64,000 bases of DNA, taken from Marinobacter gudaonensis (lineage in GTDB: Bacteria > Pseudomonadota > Gammaproteobacteria > Pseudomonadales > Oleiphilaceae). Position 1 is the first letter of the stretch, and every line of letters begins with the position of its first letter. This document shows, one piece after another, positions 8,664 to 17,679 of the stretch. Both the position numbers and the translations under genes were made by a program. The notes under the pieces were generated by a model. That model was not told where the DNA came from and searched no databases. It saw nothing but the letters and a program-made list of their open reading frames with translations. The stretch is taken from positions 1,488,001 through 1,552,000 of the forward strand of contig NZ_FOYV01000001.1 of assembly GCF_900115175.1 (NCBI RefSeq), written 5' to 3'.

Positions 8664-9737
8664 ATGAAGAAATTGAACGAGACGCAACTTGCAGAACTCG
8701 AACAGGACCTCAACGCCATCCGCGACGAGGTTATCGCAGACCTTGGCGAGCGGGATGCCCGGTATATCCGGCGCATGGTCCGCCTGCACCGGACGCTGGA
8801 AGCCGGTGGTCGGATCATGATGCCCTTTGGCTTCATTCCGCCGGTGTTCGTGGCCGCCACCGCCAGCCTGGGCGTGGCCAAGATTATTGAGAACATGGAG
8901 ATTGGCCACAACGTCATGCACGGCCAGTACGACTGGATGAACGACCCCGCTCTGCACTCACAGAGCTATGAGTGGGACACCGTGTGTACGAGTGATTCCT
9001 GGCGGCGCACCCACAATTACGAGCACCACACCTACACAAATATCATCGGCAAGGACCGGGACTACGGCTACGCGGTGCTGCGCCTGACCGACGACGAGCC
9101 GTGGAAGCCCTGGCACGCGCTGCAGTTCATCAACTACATCCTGCTGAGCGTGTTCTTCCAGTGGGGCGTGGGGCTGCACGAACTCGAGACCGAGAAACTG
9201 CGGCGGAGGGAGATCAGCTGGCGCGAGAAGCTGCCGTTCCTGAAGGACTTTGCGCGCAAGGGCGGGCGCCAGGCGTTCAAGGACTACCTGTTCTTTCCGC
9301 TGCTGACCTTTCCCGTGGCGCCCATTGTGCTGGCGGGTAATATCAGCGCCAACCTGATCCGCAACCTATGGTCGTCAACGGTGATTTTCTGTGGTCACTT
9401 CACGCAGGATGCAGAAACCTTTACCGAGGAAGAATGCGAGGGTGAGAGTAAGGGCCACTGGTACCTTCGCCAGTTAACCGGATCCTCCAACTTCACCGGC
9501 GGCCGGTGGTTGCACGTGCTGAGCGGACACCTGAGCTACCAGATTGAGCACCATGTGTTCCCGGACCTGCCGGCGCATCGGTACCCGGAAATCTCCCACA
9601 AGGTGCAGGCGGTATGCCGCAAGCACGGCATTCACTACAACAGCGGAAGTTTTGCCCGCCAGTACGGCACGGTGCTCAAGCGCATTGCCCGCTTCTCCCT
9701 GCCGCTGGGGCAGGCAAATCGTGCCGCTACCGCGTAG
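8664..9737 (+). CDS. desB: Membrane acyl-CoA / fatty acid desaturase (DesB-like)
   Basis: A 357-residue membrane diiron desaturase that introduces a double bond, probably delta-9, into acyl chains. All three histidine boxes are visible: HNVMH (His82, His86), HNYEHH (His117-His122) and QIEHHVFPDLP near residue 300, with an extra HLSYQ segment before it. Hydrophobic segments at about residues 52-75 and 150-165 and around the later FFPLLTFPVAPIVLAG provide the membrane anchor. ATG 8664 is preceded by GAGGAG. It follows desC and is probably cotranscribed. The stop codon overlaps the 3' end of the convergent diguanylate cyclase gene by 11 bases. Confidence 0.93.
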   Translation: MKKLNETQLAELEQDLNAIRDEVIADLGERDARYIRRMVRLHRTLEAGGRIMMPFGFIPPVFVAATASLGVAKIIENMEIGHNVMHGQYDWMNDPALHSQSYEWDTVCTSDSWRRTHNYEHHTYTNIIGKDRDYGYAVLRLTDDEPWKPWHALQFINYILLSVFFQWGVGLHELETEKLRRREISWREKLPFLKDFARKGGRQAFKDYLFFPLLTFPVAPIVLAGNISANLIRNLWSSTVIFCGHFTQDAETFTEEECEGESKGHWYLRQLTGSSNFTGGRWLHVLSGHLSYQIEHHVFPDLPAHRYPEISHKVQAVCRKHGIHYNSGSFARQYGTVLKRIARFSLPLGQANRAATA

Positions 9738-11559
9738 ACGGCTCCGTTCCGCCAGCGCGCAGATGCCCGGGCGGGCGCACCGTTACCCGGTTGCGCCCGG
9801 CCTGCTTCGAGGCATAAAGGGCGGCGTCGGCTGCCGCGATCAGGTCGCCGGGCTCAACGGAGGTGCCGCCCGGTGCAGTGGCGGCACCCAGACTCACAGT
9901 CACCGGCACCAACTGACCTTCCCAGCGGAAATTCAGATCCCGCTCCACCGCCACACGCACCTTGTTTGCAAGGGCCTCGGCGCCGGCCACATCGGTGTAA
10001 GGCAGAATAATGGCGAACTCTTCACCGCCGTAGCGGGCAACCAGATCGGTTCCCCGTCGCACCACGGTGGTCAGCACATCGGCCAGCTTTCGCAGACAGG
10101 CGTCCCCCGCCTGGTGGCCGAGGTTGTCGTTGAGCGCCTTGAAGTGGTCAACGTCGATCATGACCAGGGCCAAGGGCCCGTTGCGACGGCAGCGGGCGGC
10201 TTCCTCCGACAACCGGACATCAAAGAAGCGGCGATTGAACACCCCCGTCAGCCCATCGGTTGAACTGAGCGCCTCGAGCTGTCGGTTGGCGGCTTCCAGT
10301 TCCGCGGTTCGCTCGGCCACCCTCGACTCCAGCTTTTCGGTCATTTCCTGCTGTATTCTCTGGTTTTCCAGGGTCATGTGTCGCAACCGGTCGGCCAGGG
10401 CTATGGAAAGCAGAATGACTTCAAACGCCGACCCAATCTGAATACCGAACTCGGTGACAAAATTTGCCGGCACCAAGGCAAAGGTCTTGAGTGTGTACAG
10501 CAACATCCCCGACAGCAGCGCTGTCCAGGCCAGCATGAAATAGCGGGCCGGCCGGAACCGCCGATAGAGGCAGAGGCCACCGGCGAGGATCACAAAGCCC
10601 ACCGCTACCGCGGCCATGAAGGTGTTGATCCGGATAACGGTTCCGTATGCGGGCCAGAGCAGCGCCGCGGCGCCCGTCACCAGGAAAAATGCCATCAGGC
10701 CCAGGAAGATTTTCTCGAGCCGTGGGGCGTTGTCGCGGAGTGCCAGGAATGAACGGGAAAAACCCAGTACGCAGAACATGCCGGTGGCAATCAGGAAGGC
10801 AACTGCCCGGTTGTTCCACCAGGGCGAATCCGGCCACAGATGCTCAAACGCCAACCCGTTCAAACTGAGCTGCAACAGGCCGTAGGACAGGATATAGGAA
10901 ACGTACCACAGGTAGTTGGTGTCCCGGATGGACACGAAAATCAGGAAGTTGAAGATCACCATGCACGCCAGCAAGCCGTAATACAGGCCGAGCAGAAACC
11001 GCTCCTGGTGATCCGCGGCGCTGAATTCATCGGAATGCCAGAGCAACATGCGCATCTGCACGGCCCCGGTGGTCTTCACCCGGAAAAACAGATCCACCTG
11101 CTCGCCCGTGGCCAGATCCAGGTAAAAGTTGATGTTGTGGTGATTCCGCGGTCTCAGGCGGAAAGGAACCGAGTCCCCGGCAATCTGCCGGTTGATGGTG
11201 CCATCTGGCCGCAACACGAACAGTTCCATCTCATCGATAATGGGGTAAAGCCCCTCCAGTACCCAGCGATTGTTCGGGCTTGAGGGGTTGACCACACGGG
11301 TATGAAACCAGTAAGTGGAATCGGTGAAGCCAAAGTTGTAGGCCTGATCGGGCATACCGGTGGAGCCCAGACGATGCCACTGGCGAATAACGCGGTCTAT
11401 GGATAGATCAGACGAGGCGTCTTCGTAATAGGTCAGATAACGGGAAATGTCGACTCGCCCGCTATCACGATCGAGTACAACGGGGTGGTTGTCCGGAATT
11501 TCGATGGCAAAAGCTCCGGACGAGCAAAGTGCCAGCAACACAAGAAACGCAATATGCAA
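9727..11559 (-). CDS. 7TMR-DISM diguanylate cyclase
   Basis: A 610-residue membrane signalling enzyme that should make cyclic di-GMP. Domains in order: signal peptide (1-18), periplasmic 7TMR-DISM extracellular domain (about 25-180) that in other proteins binds small ligands, seven transmembrane helices (about 190-385), a short coiled coil (about 390-430), and a GGDEF domain. The active site reads GGEEF at 511-515, which is catalytically competent in this family. The product-inhibition I-site RGTD lies five residues upstream (502-505), so feedback inhibition is expected. The ligand is unknown. It is monocistronic, convergent with desB and followed upstream by nsrR on the same strand with a 114-base gap. 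Confidence 0.92.
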   Translation of the reverse strand: MHIAFLVLLALCSSGAFAIEIPDNHPVVLDRDSGRVDISRYLTYYEDASSDLSIDRVIRQWHRLGSTGMPDQAYNFGFTDSTYWFHTRVVNPSSPNNRWVLEGLYPIIDEMELFVLRPDGTINRQIAGDSVPFRLRPRNHHNINFYLDLATGEQVDLFFRVKTTGAVQMRMLLWHSDEFSAADHQERFLLGLYYGLLACMVIFNFLIFVSIRDTNYLWYVSYILSYGLLQLSLNGLAFEHLWPDSPWWNNRAVAFLIATGMFCVLGFSRSFLALRDNAPRLEKIFLGLMAFFLVTGAAALLWPAYGTVIRINTFMAAVAVGFVILAGGLCLYRRFRPARYFMLAWTALLSGMLLYTLKTFALVPANFVTEFGIQIGSAFEVILLSIALADRLRHMTLENQRIQQEMTEKLESRVAERTAELEAANRQLEALSSTDGLTGVFNRRFFDVRLSEEAARCRRNGPLALVMIDVDHFKALNDNLGHQAGDACLRKLADVLTTVVRRGTDLVARYGGEEFAIILPYTDVAGAEALANKVRVAVERDLNFRWEGQLVPVTVSLGAATAPGGTSVEPGDLIAAADAALYASKQAGRNRVTVRPPGHLRAGGTEPSTR

Positions 11560-11673
11560 CTAACTGGCCCTGATCCGTTTTTATTATCAAACTGCTGAAC
11601 AAAAGTGTATCGCAGTGGTTACGGAACGGGCACTGATTGTTGGATTCGATTGGTAAGTTTGTGTATCCGCGCC

Positions 11674-12111
11674 TCAGGCAATCTGCAGCAACCGCAGCAA
11701 CTGTGGCCGGTGCTGATCCTGGATCACATCGGCCAGGGTGTATTTGTCGAGTACCTCGAGGAAGGCCTTGAGCGCCTCACCAAACATTGATTTGAGCCCA
11801 CACACCGGCGTGATCTTGCAGGCGTTCTTGGAAGAGAAGCATTCAACAATACTCAGATCCTGCTCGGTTTCGCGAACCAGGATACCGATGTTGATGTCCG
11901 AGGGCGCCATGTGCAGACGCATACCGCCCTTCTTGCCACGGATCGTCTCGATGTACCCCTTCTTGTTGAGCTGATGCACCACCTTCATGAGGTGATTCTT
12001 GGAGATGTCGTAGCTGTCCGCGATTTCCTGGATGGTTGCCAGACGATCACCCTGCACTGCCAGGTAGATGAGCACTCGAAGTGAATAGTCGGTGTATCGG
12101 GTGATGTGCAT
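11674..12111 (-). CDS. nsrR: Rrf2-family nitric-oxide-sensing repressor NsrR
   Basis: A 145-residue Rrf2 transcription factor. The N-terminal winged helix includes TDYSLRVLIYLA and the KNHLMKVVHQLNKKGYIETIRGKKGG segment typical of NsrR. Three Fe-S cluster cysteines are present at 91, 98 and 104. NsrR is released from DNA when NO damages its cluster. ATG 12111 has GGAG 8 bases upstream. It is the last gene of a short unit (small membrane protein - DUF454 - nsrR) diverging from dnrN-norB. NsrR-like 11-1-11 inverted repeats occur at 12791-12813, 12965-12987 and, perfectly, at 41244-41266, so the target set can be read directly from this window. Confidence 0.93.
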   Translation of the reverse strand: MHITRYTDYSLRVLIYLAVQGDRLATIQEIADSYDISKNHLMKVVHQLNKKGYIETIRGKKGGMRLHMAPSDINIGILVRETEQDLSIVECFSSKNACKITPVCGLKSMFGEALKAFLEVLDKYTLADVIQDQHRPQLLRLLQIA

Positions 12112-12139
12112 TCAGGACTCCAGTTTATCGAACAGTCAG

Positions 12140-12508
12140 TCAGTAATTCGGTCGTGTTAACAGGTAACAGGCGGTGCCACACAGGCACAGGCCGGAAATC
12201 GCCAGCACCGTGGCCGAGGCGCCAAGCATGAACAGCATTGTCCAGCTCAACGCCATCATGCTGCAGGCCAGCACTTTGGCTCTGGCCGGCACCGCCCGAC
12301 GGGTGCGCCACTGGGCTATGGCAGGCCCGAACCTGGGGTGGTTATCCAGCCATTCCGCAAACGCCGGCGAGCCTTTGCTCGCGCAATACGCGGCCAGCAG
12401 AACAAACGGCGTTGTCGGCAGTAGCGGCAGAGCCACTCCGGCCACAGCCAGCCCAACGAATATATACGCAAGAATCCTGAATCCGGTTTTGCCGAAAAAA
12501 TCGCCCAT
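12140..12508 (-). CDS. DUF454 (YbaN-like) membrane protein
   Basis: A 122-residue inner-membrane protein of the DUF454/YbaN family. The family core is visible: GLAVAGVALPLLPTTPF, then AAYCASKGSPAFAEWL and HPRFGPAIAQWR, followed by two hydrophobic helices near the C-terminus. No biochemical role is known to me. I choose ATG 12508, with GGAG 8 bases upstream; an ATG at 12532 adds eight residues, and the longer frame to 12763 overlaps the upstream gene and lacks similarity. It sits between a small membrane protein gene and nsrR, 28 bases before nsrR, so it is probably in the NO-responsive unit. Confidence 0.82.
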   Translation of the reverse strand: MGDFFGKTGFRILAYIFVGLAVAGVALPLLPTTPFVLLAAYCASKGSPAFAEWLDNHPRFGPAIAQWRTRRAVPARAKVLACSMMALSWTMLFMLGASATVLAISGLCLCGTACYLLTRPNY

Positions 12509-12555
12509 CACGGGGGCTCCGCCAAAGTTCATAACTGCATCCAGTTTACCGGGAT

Positions 12556-12780
12556 TCAATGAACAGGTCTGCCCAGCCGGCTCAGAAAAACCAGCCTCGC
12601 GACATAGGCAATCTTGACACCCACGGCAAAGAGTAGCGTGCCGATGTGCGCCATGATCTGGATGGGCATCGCCAACGAATCCGCCAGTGGATAGGCCATC
12701 AGGATGGTTACCAGCAACCCGGCCACCGATAATCCCAGCGTCCGGTTCGCAGTGAACAGCCATTTTTCAAGGTCAGCCAT
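12556..12780 (-). CDS. Small two-helix membrane protein of unknown function
   Basis: A 74-residue protein not assigned to a named family. It has two hydrophobic segments (about residues 14-35 and 43-62) joined by a polar linker containing MPIQIMAHIG, and a basic C-terminus (RLGRPVH). ATG 12780 is chosen because GGTGAG lies 4 bases upstream; an adjacent ATG at 12783 is equally in frame. It is the first gene of the unit leading to DUF454 and nsrR, and an NsrR-like site (12791-12813) lies immediately upstream. This suggests NO-regulated expression. Similar short proteins accompany nor genes in some proteobacteria as I recall, but I cannot name it. Confidence 0.65.
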   Translation of the reverse strand: MADLEKWLFTANRTLGLSVAGLLVTILMAYPLADSLAMPIQIMAHIGTLLFAVGVKIAYVARLVFLSRLGRPVH

Positions 12781-12790
12781 CATTCTCACC

Positions 12791-12813
12791 ATAAAATATT
12801 TCAAATACATTTT
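12791..12813. promoter_or_regulatory. NsrR-like site upstream of the small membrane protein - DUF454 - nsrR unit
   Basis: An 11-1-11 element with TTT-C-AAAT at the centre. The right half matches the NsrR half-site (AAATNCATCTT) at nearly every position; the left half is degenerate. It overlaps the ribosome-binding region of the first gene, so binding would repress the unit and create autoregulation. Confidence 0.45.
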
Positions 12814-12921
12814 TAATCTAGAGACCCGCCTACAAAAAAGCAACCGCCAAGGGCGAAAAGACTTGCCACGAACTCGCGTCTTTTACCTATACCATCAGTC
12901 GTACCACCAGCCATACCACCA

Positions 12922-12951
12922 ATTAGATTTGACACTTCAGATACATCTAAT
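12922..12951 (+). promoter_or_regulatory. dnrN promoter with ATTAGAT-N16-ATCTAAT inverted repeat
   Basis: TTGACA (12929-12934) followed after 17 bases by CAAAAT (12952-12957) makes a plausible sigma-70 promoter for dnrN-norB. The -35 hexamer is enclosed by a perfect 7-16-7 inverted repeat, ATTAGAT (12922-12928) and ATCTAAT (12945-12951), that matches neither the NsrR nor the FNR pattern, so an additional regulator is possible. Confidence 0.45.
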
Positions 12952-12964
12952 CAAAATCTCCATT

Positions 12965-12987
12965 AACATTTATTTGTAATGAATGTT
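12965..12987. promoter_or_regulatory. NsrR-like operator upstream of dnrN-norB
   Basis: AACATTTATTT-G-TAATGAATGTT is an 11-1-11 inverted repeat. The arms pair at 9 of 11 positions and agree with the NsrR consensus at about 16 of 22. It lies just downstream of the predicted -10 element and ends 4 bases before the ribosome-binding site, an ideal place for repression by NsrR. Confidence 0.65.
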
Positions 12988-13005
12988 TAAGAGGAGAAAC
13001 TGCCC

Positions 13006-13515
13006 ATGCTACCGAAGGATGCCCTGGACGACCTGCGCCAGGCCGACACCGAAGTGGTGATCGAACACATTCTTACCCGCTACCACGACCTTCACCGTGA
13101 ACAGCTTCCGGAGTTGATCCGGCTTGCCCAGCGTGTCGAGCGTGTTCACAACCACCATCCGGACTGCCCTGCAGGCCTGAGCGCTCACCTTGAGCAAATG
13201 CAGGCTGAACTGGAAGCCCACATGCAGAAAGAGGAACAGATCCTGTTCCCGATGATTGCACGCAACATGAACGGCATGGCCGCCGCGCCCATTTCCGTGA
13301 TGCGTCGTGAACACGACGACCACGGCCTGGCCCTCGCCGGCGTCCACCGCCTTACCAACCACCTCGCCCTGCCGGACGGGGCATGTAACACCTGGCAGAC
13401 CCTCTACCGGGGCCTGGCCACCCTGGAGAACGATCTCGTGAACCACATCCATCTTGAAAACAACGTGCTGTTCAACCGCGTCGGCGGGCAAGCGGAGGGC
13501 GCTCATCATGGCTGA
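13006..13515 (+). CDS. dnrN: Hemerythrin-like NO-stress protein (DnrN/YtfE family, short form)
   Basis: A 169-residue cytoplasmic four-helix hemerythrin-type diiron protein related to YtfE/DnrN/ScdA, which repair iron-sulfur clusters or release NO from iron. Potential iron ligands are spread as in the family: His46-His51 area, the HMQKEEQILFP segment (His73 and Glu77), the RREHDDHG segment near residue 103, and HIHLENNVLF near residue 149. The usual N-terminal ScdA domain (with Cys) is absent, so it is the short form. ATG 13006 has GAGGAG upstream. Its last codons overlap the norB start by 8 bases, so the two are translationally coupled. An NsrR-like operator precedes it. Confidence 0.88.
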   Translation: MLPKDALDDLRQADTEVVIEHILTRYHDLHREQLPELIRLAQRVERVHNHHPDCPAGLSAHLEQMQAELEAHMQKEEQILFPMIARNMNGMAAAPISVMRREHDDHGLALAGVHRLTNHLALPDGACNTWQTLYRGLATLENDLVNHIHLENNVLFNRVGGQAEGAHHG

Positions 13516-15802
13516 CTATCGCAAACTCTGGTGGATACTGATCTCGGTTCTGGCCATCACCTTCGGACTGCTGGGCTATTTTGGCACCGAAGTGTATCGG
13601 GAAGCGCCCCCGATTCCGGATCGGGTCGAAACCGCCGACGGCACTTTGCTGATGACCGAAGACAGCATCCTGGACGGCCAGACCGCCTGGCAATCGGTAG
13701 GTGGCATGCAGTTGGGCTCCATCTGGGGCCACGGCGCCTACCAGGCGCCCGACTGGACCGCCGACTGGCTGCACCGGGAACTGGTGAACTGGCTTGAGAT
13801 CGCGGCGCAGGAGGAATACGGCGCGCCTTACGCGTCCCTGAACGGACAGCAACAGAACGCCCTGCAGTACCAGTTGAAGGAAGCCTACCGCACCAACACT
13901 TACGACAGTGCGCGAGACACCGTCGTGCTATCGGAGCGTCGTGCGGAAGCCATGGCGCAGACCGCGGCCTACTACCACAGCCTTTTCGGTGGCGACCCGG
14001 CGTTGCAGTCCACGCGCGAGAATTACGCCATGAAGGAGAATACCCTGCCGGACCCGGAGCGCCGGCAGCGGATGACCGAGTTCTTCTTCTGGACCGCCTG
14101 GGCCGCAGCTACCGAGCGCCCGGACAGCGATGTCACCTACACCAACAACTGGCCCCACGAACCGCTGATCGATAACAAGCCGACTGCGGAGAACATTATC
14201 TGGTCGATCGTCAGCGTGGTTCTGCTCATCGCCGGTATCGGCGGACTGGTCTGGGCCTGGGCATTCCTGCGCAAGCATGACGAAGACGAGCCGGAAGCAC
14301 CGATCAAGGATCCCCTCACCAACGTCGCCCTCACACCGTCCCAGAGAGCCCTCGGCAAATACCTCTTACTGGTGGTGGGCCTGTTCACCTTCCAGGTTAT
14401 GCTCGGTGGCTTTACCGCCCACTATACAGTGGAAGGCCAGAGCTTCTACGGCATCAACGTATCCGAGTGGTTCCCTTACTCACTGGTTCGCACCTGGCAC
14501 ATTCAGTCGGCGCTGTTCTGGATTGCCACGGGCTTCCTGGCAGCCGGTCTGTTCCTGGCTCCCATTATTAACGGGGGCAAGGACCCGAAATTCCAGAAGC
14601 TGGGTGTTGATATCCTCTTCTGGGCGCTGGTTGCCGTGGTGGTTGGCTCGTTCGTCGGCAACTATCTGGCCATCGCGCAGATCATGCCTGCGAATCTCAA
14701 CTTCTGGCTGGGCCATCAGGGCTACGAGTTCGTGGACCTCGGCCGGATCTGGCAGATTGGCAAATTCCTCGGCATCGCCTTCTGGCTGGTACTGATGCTC
14801 AGGGGCATAGTTCCAGCCCTGCGCACACCCGGCGGGGACAAGAACCTGCTGGCGTTGCTGACTGCAAGCGTCGTGGCCATTGGTCTGTTCTACGGCGCCG
14901 GCTTCTTCTACGGCGAGCGCACCCATCTGTCAGTGATGGAGTACTGGCGCTGGTGGATTGTGCACCTGTGGGTGGAAGGCTTCTTCGAAGTGTTCGCCAC
15001 CACTGCCCTGGCATTCATCTTCTGCAGCATGGGCCTGGTATCCCGTACGGTGGCCACCTCGGCCAGCCTGGCCTCCGCCAGCCTGTTCATGCTCGGCGGC
15101 GTGCCCGGCACCTTCCACCACCTGTACTTCAGCGGCACCACTACGCCGGTGATGGCCGTTGGTGCGACCTTCAGCGCACTCGAGGTGGTTCCCCTGATTG
15201 TGCTCGGCTATGAGGCCTGGGAGAACTGGCGCCTGAAGAGCCGTGCGCCCTGGATGGAAAACGTGCGCTGGCCTCTGCTGTTCTTCGTCGGTGTTGCCTT
15301 CTGGAACATGCTGGGCGCCGGAGTGCTCGGCTTCATGATCAACCCGCCCATTGCGCTGTACTACGTGCAGGGTCTGAACACCACACCGACCCACGCCCAT
15401 GCAGCGCTGTTCGGGGTGTACGGCTTCCTGGCCCTGGGCTTCACCCTGCTGGTGCTGCGCTACATCCGGCCGGGCCTGGTGTTCGATGAGCGACTGATGA
15501 AAGTCGGCTTCTGGTGGCTGAACGGTGGCCTGGTGCTGATGCTGTTTACCAGCCTGCTGCCGGTAGGGCTGATCCAGTTCGCGGCGAGCGCCAGTGAAGG
15601 TCTCTGGTACGCCCGCAGCGAGGCCTTCATGCAGTCTGACATCCTACAGTTCCTGCGCTGGATCCGGACCATTGGCGATGTTGTCTTCATTGTAGGCGCA
15701 CTCGCGGTAGCCTGGCAGGTGGTGAAGGCGTTGCTCTTCCCCACCCTGGCACCGGCGCTCGACAAGCCAGAGGATCCTGCCACCGTAACTGAATCCGCCT
15801 GA
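13508..15802 (+). CDS. norB: Quinol-dependent nitric oxide reductase (qNOR)
   Basis: A 764-residue single-subunit NO reductase of the inner membrane that reduces NO to N2O with electrons from quinol. It has the qNOR layout: first membrane helix (about 7-27), a large periplasmic region (about 30-220) replacing the NorC subunit, then about 13 helices of the NorB/heme-copper oxidase core. Heme and FeB histidines appear in the segments [37 protein letters not shown] and [23 protein letters not shown] 13508 has GGAGGG 7 bases upstream and overlaps the dnrN stop. No separate norC is present. Repression through NsrR is likely. The quinol electron source fits the ubiquinone genes further along. Confidence 0.95.
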   Translation: MADYRKLWWILISVLAITFGLLGYFGTEVYREAPPIPDRVETADGTLLMTEDSILDGQTAWQSVGGMQLGSIWGHGAYQAPDWTADWLHRELVNWLEIAAQEEYGAPYASLNGQQQNALQYQLKEAYRTNTYDSARDTVVLSERRAEAMAQTAAYYHSLFGGDPALQSTRENYAMKENTLPDPERRQRMTEFFFWTAWAAATERPDSDVTYTNNWPHEPLIDNKPTAENIIWSIVSVVLLIAGIGGLVWAWAFLRKHDEDEPEAPIKDPLTNVALTPSQRALGKYLLLVVGLFTFQVMLGGFTAHYTVEGQSFYGINVSEWFPYSLVRTWHIQSALFWIATGFLAAGLFLAPIINGGKDPKFQKLGVDILFWALVAVVVGSFVGNYLAIAQIMPANLNFWLGHQGYEFVDLGRIWQIGKFLGIAFWLVLMLRGIVPALRTPGGDKNLLALLTASVVAIGLFYGAGFFYGERTHLSVMEYWRWWIVHLWVEGFFEVFATTALAFIFCSMGLVSRTVATSASLASASLFMLGGVPGTFHHLYFSGTTTPVMAVGATFSALEVVPLIVLGYEAWENWRLKSRAPWMENVRWPLLFFVGVAFWNMLGAGVLGFMINPPIALYYVQGLNTTPTHAHAALFGVYGFLALGFTLLVLRYIRPGLVFDERLMKVGFWWLNGGLVLMLFTSLLPVGLIQFAASASEGLWYARSEAFMQSDILQFLRWIRTIGDVVFIVGALAVAWQVVKALLFPTLAPALDKPEDPATVTESA

Positions 15803-15831
15803 GCAACGCGATTCACCCTCTGATTGCGAAC

Positions 15832-15847
15832 GGGCCATGGACGGCCC
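15832..15847 (+). terminator. Possible weak terminator hairpin after norB
   Basis: GGGCC-ATGGAC-GGCCC can form a short stem-loop 29 bases after the norB stop. It is not followed by a T-run, so it may stabilise the transcript rather than end it. Confidence 0.3.
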
Positions 15848-15883
15848 GGCATTCCCTCCCCACGCCCGAGCACGGGAGTTACC

Positions 15884-15935
15884 TACCCCGGGGTATCGGA
15901 ATCCTTGATCCAATCTGCAATACTAGGCCTATAAT
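15884..15935 (+). promoter_or_regulatory. moaA promoter region with TACCCCGGGGTA palindrome
   Basis: A perfect TATAAT (15930-15935) lies 37 bases before moaA, with TTGATC (15905-15910) 19 bases upstream as an imperfectly spaced -35. Just before it is the perfect 12-bp palindrome TACCCCGGGGTA (15884-15895), composed of TACCCC half-sites like the NarL-type heptamers noted elsewhere, but with the wrong spacing for a standard 7-2-7 site. Confidence 0.4.
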
Positions 15936-15972
15936 TGGTTTAAAAAATAAGCAGTACTACAGGATCATCCCG

Positions 15973-16965
15973 ATGCCCCGAACCAAGCTGACAGACCGTT
16001 TTGGCCGCACCGTCAACTATGTACGTCTGTCCGTAACCGACCGCTGTGATTTCCGCTGCGTCTACTGCATGGCTGAAGACATGACCTTCCTGCCCCGTCA
16101 GCAGGTGCTGACCCTGGAAGAAATCGCTCGTGTGGCCCGCAATTTTGTCGACCTGGGCACCGAGAAGATCCGTTTGACCGGTGGCGAACCCCTGGTGCGC
16201 AAGGATATCCTCGAACTGGTCAAGGAAATCGGCACCTACGGTCTGCGCGATTTCGCCATGACCACCAACGGCAGTCAGTTGACCACCATGGCCGAGCCTC
16301 TGCGCAAGGCGGGCATGCATCGGCTGAACATCAGCCTGGATTCCCTGGACGCCGACAAATTCCACGATATTACCCGTACCGGCAGGCTGTCCCAGGTGCT
16401 GGACGGTATTGATGCCGCCCGGGAGGCGGGCTTCCGCGGGATCAAGATCAATACCGTGGTAATGAAAGGCCGCAACGATGAAGAGGTGCCAGAGCTGGTC
16501 GAGTTCGCCCGGAAAAAGCAGGTAGACATCACGTTTATCGAAGAAATGCCCCTGGGCGAGATTTCCGAACACGATCGGGGTCTGGCGCTGTGCACCAGCG
16601 AGGAGGTGCGTGACATCATCCGCAAGCACCACGATCTGGTTCCCGCAACCGAGGATTCAGGCGGTCCCGCCCGTTACTACCGGATGGAAGACAGCAAGAC
16701 ACGGGTCGGTTTCATTTCACCCCATTCCCACAACTTCTGTTCCACCTGCAACCGGGTGCGTGTAACCGTTGAGGGTCGACTGCTGCTGTGCCTTGGCAAT
16801 GAGCATTCGGTGGATCTGCGGCGGGTGCTTCGGGGCCATCCTGAGTCTGACGGCAAGTTGCGGGAAACCATCATCAATGCCATGGATCTGAAGCCGGAGC
16901 GGCATCATTTCTCCAGCAATGGGGATGTGCAGATTCTTCGGTTTATGAATATGACCGGCGGTTAA
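15973..16965 (+). CDS. moaA: GTP 3',8-cyclase MoaA (molybdenum cofactor biosynthesis)
   Basis: A 330-residue radical-SAM enzyme that, with MoaC, converts GTP to cyclic pyranopterin monophosphate, the first step of molybdenum cofactor synthesis. The N-terminal radical-SAM cluster motif is CDFRCVYC (CX3CX2C, about residues 24-31). The second C-terminal 4Fe-4S site is [10 protein letters not shown] followed by a third Cys about 13 residues on (about 257-274). The protein ends in Gly-Gly, which in MoaA is needed for activity. AGGA precedes the ATG. Its product feeds the bis-MGD cofactor of NarG encoded 14 kb away. It stands alone, followed by hairpin element copy A and convergent nosL. Confidence 0.95.
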   Translation: MPRTKLTDRFGRTVNYVRLSVTDRCDFRCVYCMAEDMTFLPRQQVLTLEEIARVARNFVDLGTEKIRLTGGEPLVRKDILELVKEIGTYGLRDFAMTTNGSQLTTMAEPLRKAGMHRLNISLDSLDADKFHDITRTGRLSQVLDGIDAAREAGFRGIKINTVVMKGRNDEEVPELVEFARKKQVDITFIEEMPLGEISEHDRGLALCTSEEVRDIIRKHHDLVPATEDSGGPARYYRMEDSKTRVGFISPHSHNFCSTCNRVRVTVEGRLLLCLGNEHSVDLRRVLRGHPESDGKLRETIINAMDLKPERHHFSSNGDVQILRFMNMTGG

Positions 16966-17007
16966 GCGTTTTTTAAGTTTCCCACCTAACCTGCGTGACT
17001 TGGAGGG

Positions 17008-17123
17008 GGAGCCAATGAGGGCAGTCCTTCCAAAACACGCTCCTTGCGGCACCTCCCTGTGACGCTTGGGCTCCGCCATCCATGGCTCCGCACAGTTTTG
17101 GAAGGACTGCCCTCACCGGCTCC
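17008..17123. repeat. Long-hairpin repeat element, copy A
   Basis: Perfect 21-bp inverted arms (17016-17036 and 17095-17115), extended after a 2-base mismatch by GGAGCC/GGCTCC, enclose a 58-base loop. The loop shares ACGCT, CTCCTTGCGGCAC, CCTGTGACGCTT and GCCATCCATGGC with copy B, and TCCGCCATCCATGGCTCCGCAC with copy C (17072-17093). The arm sequences differ from those of the other copies. It lies between the convergent genes moaA and nosL, where it could end both transcripts, although no T-run follows. Confidence 0.85.
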
Positions 17124-17136
17124 TCGGACTATCGCG

Positions 17137-17664
17137 TTATAGTCTGTCGCCCGACATGGCCATGCCCGAATTAAGATCTTCCAGGGTGACCTCCCCAAAA
17201 GCCAATACCTTGCCACCAAGTTCCTCTGCAAACTTTTCTGCATCAACCTGACGGGCAAAGGACGCCAGGGTCGGCCCCATGGCGCCGTTACGAGTGGAGC
17301 CCACGACATAGAAGGCTTCCCTGGCATCAATCAGGGCCGTGTCGTTCGGGTTCTGCCAGTCGGTCTGGGCCATGTCGTGGACGTAGAGGGTGTGTTCCCG
17401 GTTGACGTTCTCCGGCTGCAGCACCCAGGCGAACATATCGCGGGTGGAGCAGAATTTTCGAACCTGCTGGTCTTTTTCGGTAATGGCCTGGCCCTTGGGG
17501 CCGGGGAAGCCTTCAATGAGCATGCCGCACACGTGGCATTCGTCGCCGTTTTCGAAGTGCACCGGGTCGGGCGTTGCGGCGGCCTGCTCCTCTGCGCCTG
17601 AGCAGGCGGTGAGTGTGAGGGCTGCAAGGCTGGCGAGGAGCCAGTTGAATCGGGTTCGCTGCAT
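17137..17664 (-). CDS. nosL: NosL, copper lipoprotein chaperone for N2O reductase
   Basis: A 175-residue lipoprotein with a signal peptide ending in the lipobox LTAC (Cys21 is lipidated). NosL binds Cu(I) and helps deliver copper for the CuZ site of NosZ. The family metal-binding segment CHVCGM is at about residues 43-48 and the later VRKFCSTRDMFAW fits the family. It is the last gene of nosRZDFYL, 15 bases after nosY, and is followed by hairpin element copy A. GGAG precedes the ATG by about 9 bases. Confidence 0.93.
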   Translation of the reverse strand: MQRTRFNWLLASLAALTLTACSGAEEQAAATPDPVHFENGDECHVCGMLIEGFPGPKGQAITEKDQQVRKFCSTRDMFAWVLQPENVNREHTLYVHDMAQTDWQNPNDTALIDAREAFYVVGSTRNGAMGPTLASFARQVDAEKFAEELGGKVLAFGEVTLEDLNSGMAMSGDRL

Positions 17665-17679
17665 CGGTGGTTACTCCGT

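Noticed and set aside
12704..12979. A 91-codon plus-strand frame in the nsrR/dnrN divergent region
   Set aside because: It crosses both regulatory sites and the small membrane protein gene and has no ribosome site.
17008..17123. Hairpin copy A as an ordinary intrinsic terminator
   Set aside because: The stem is far longer than a typical terminator, there is no T-run, and related copies occur in non-terminator positions.
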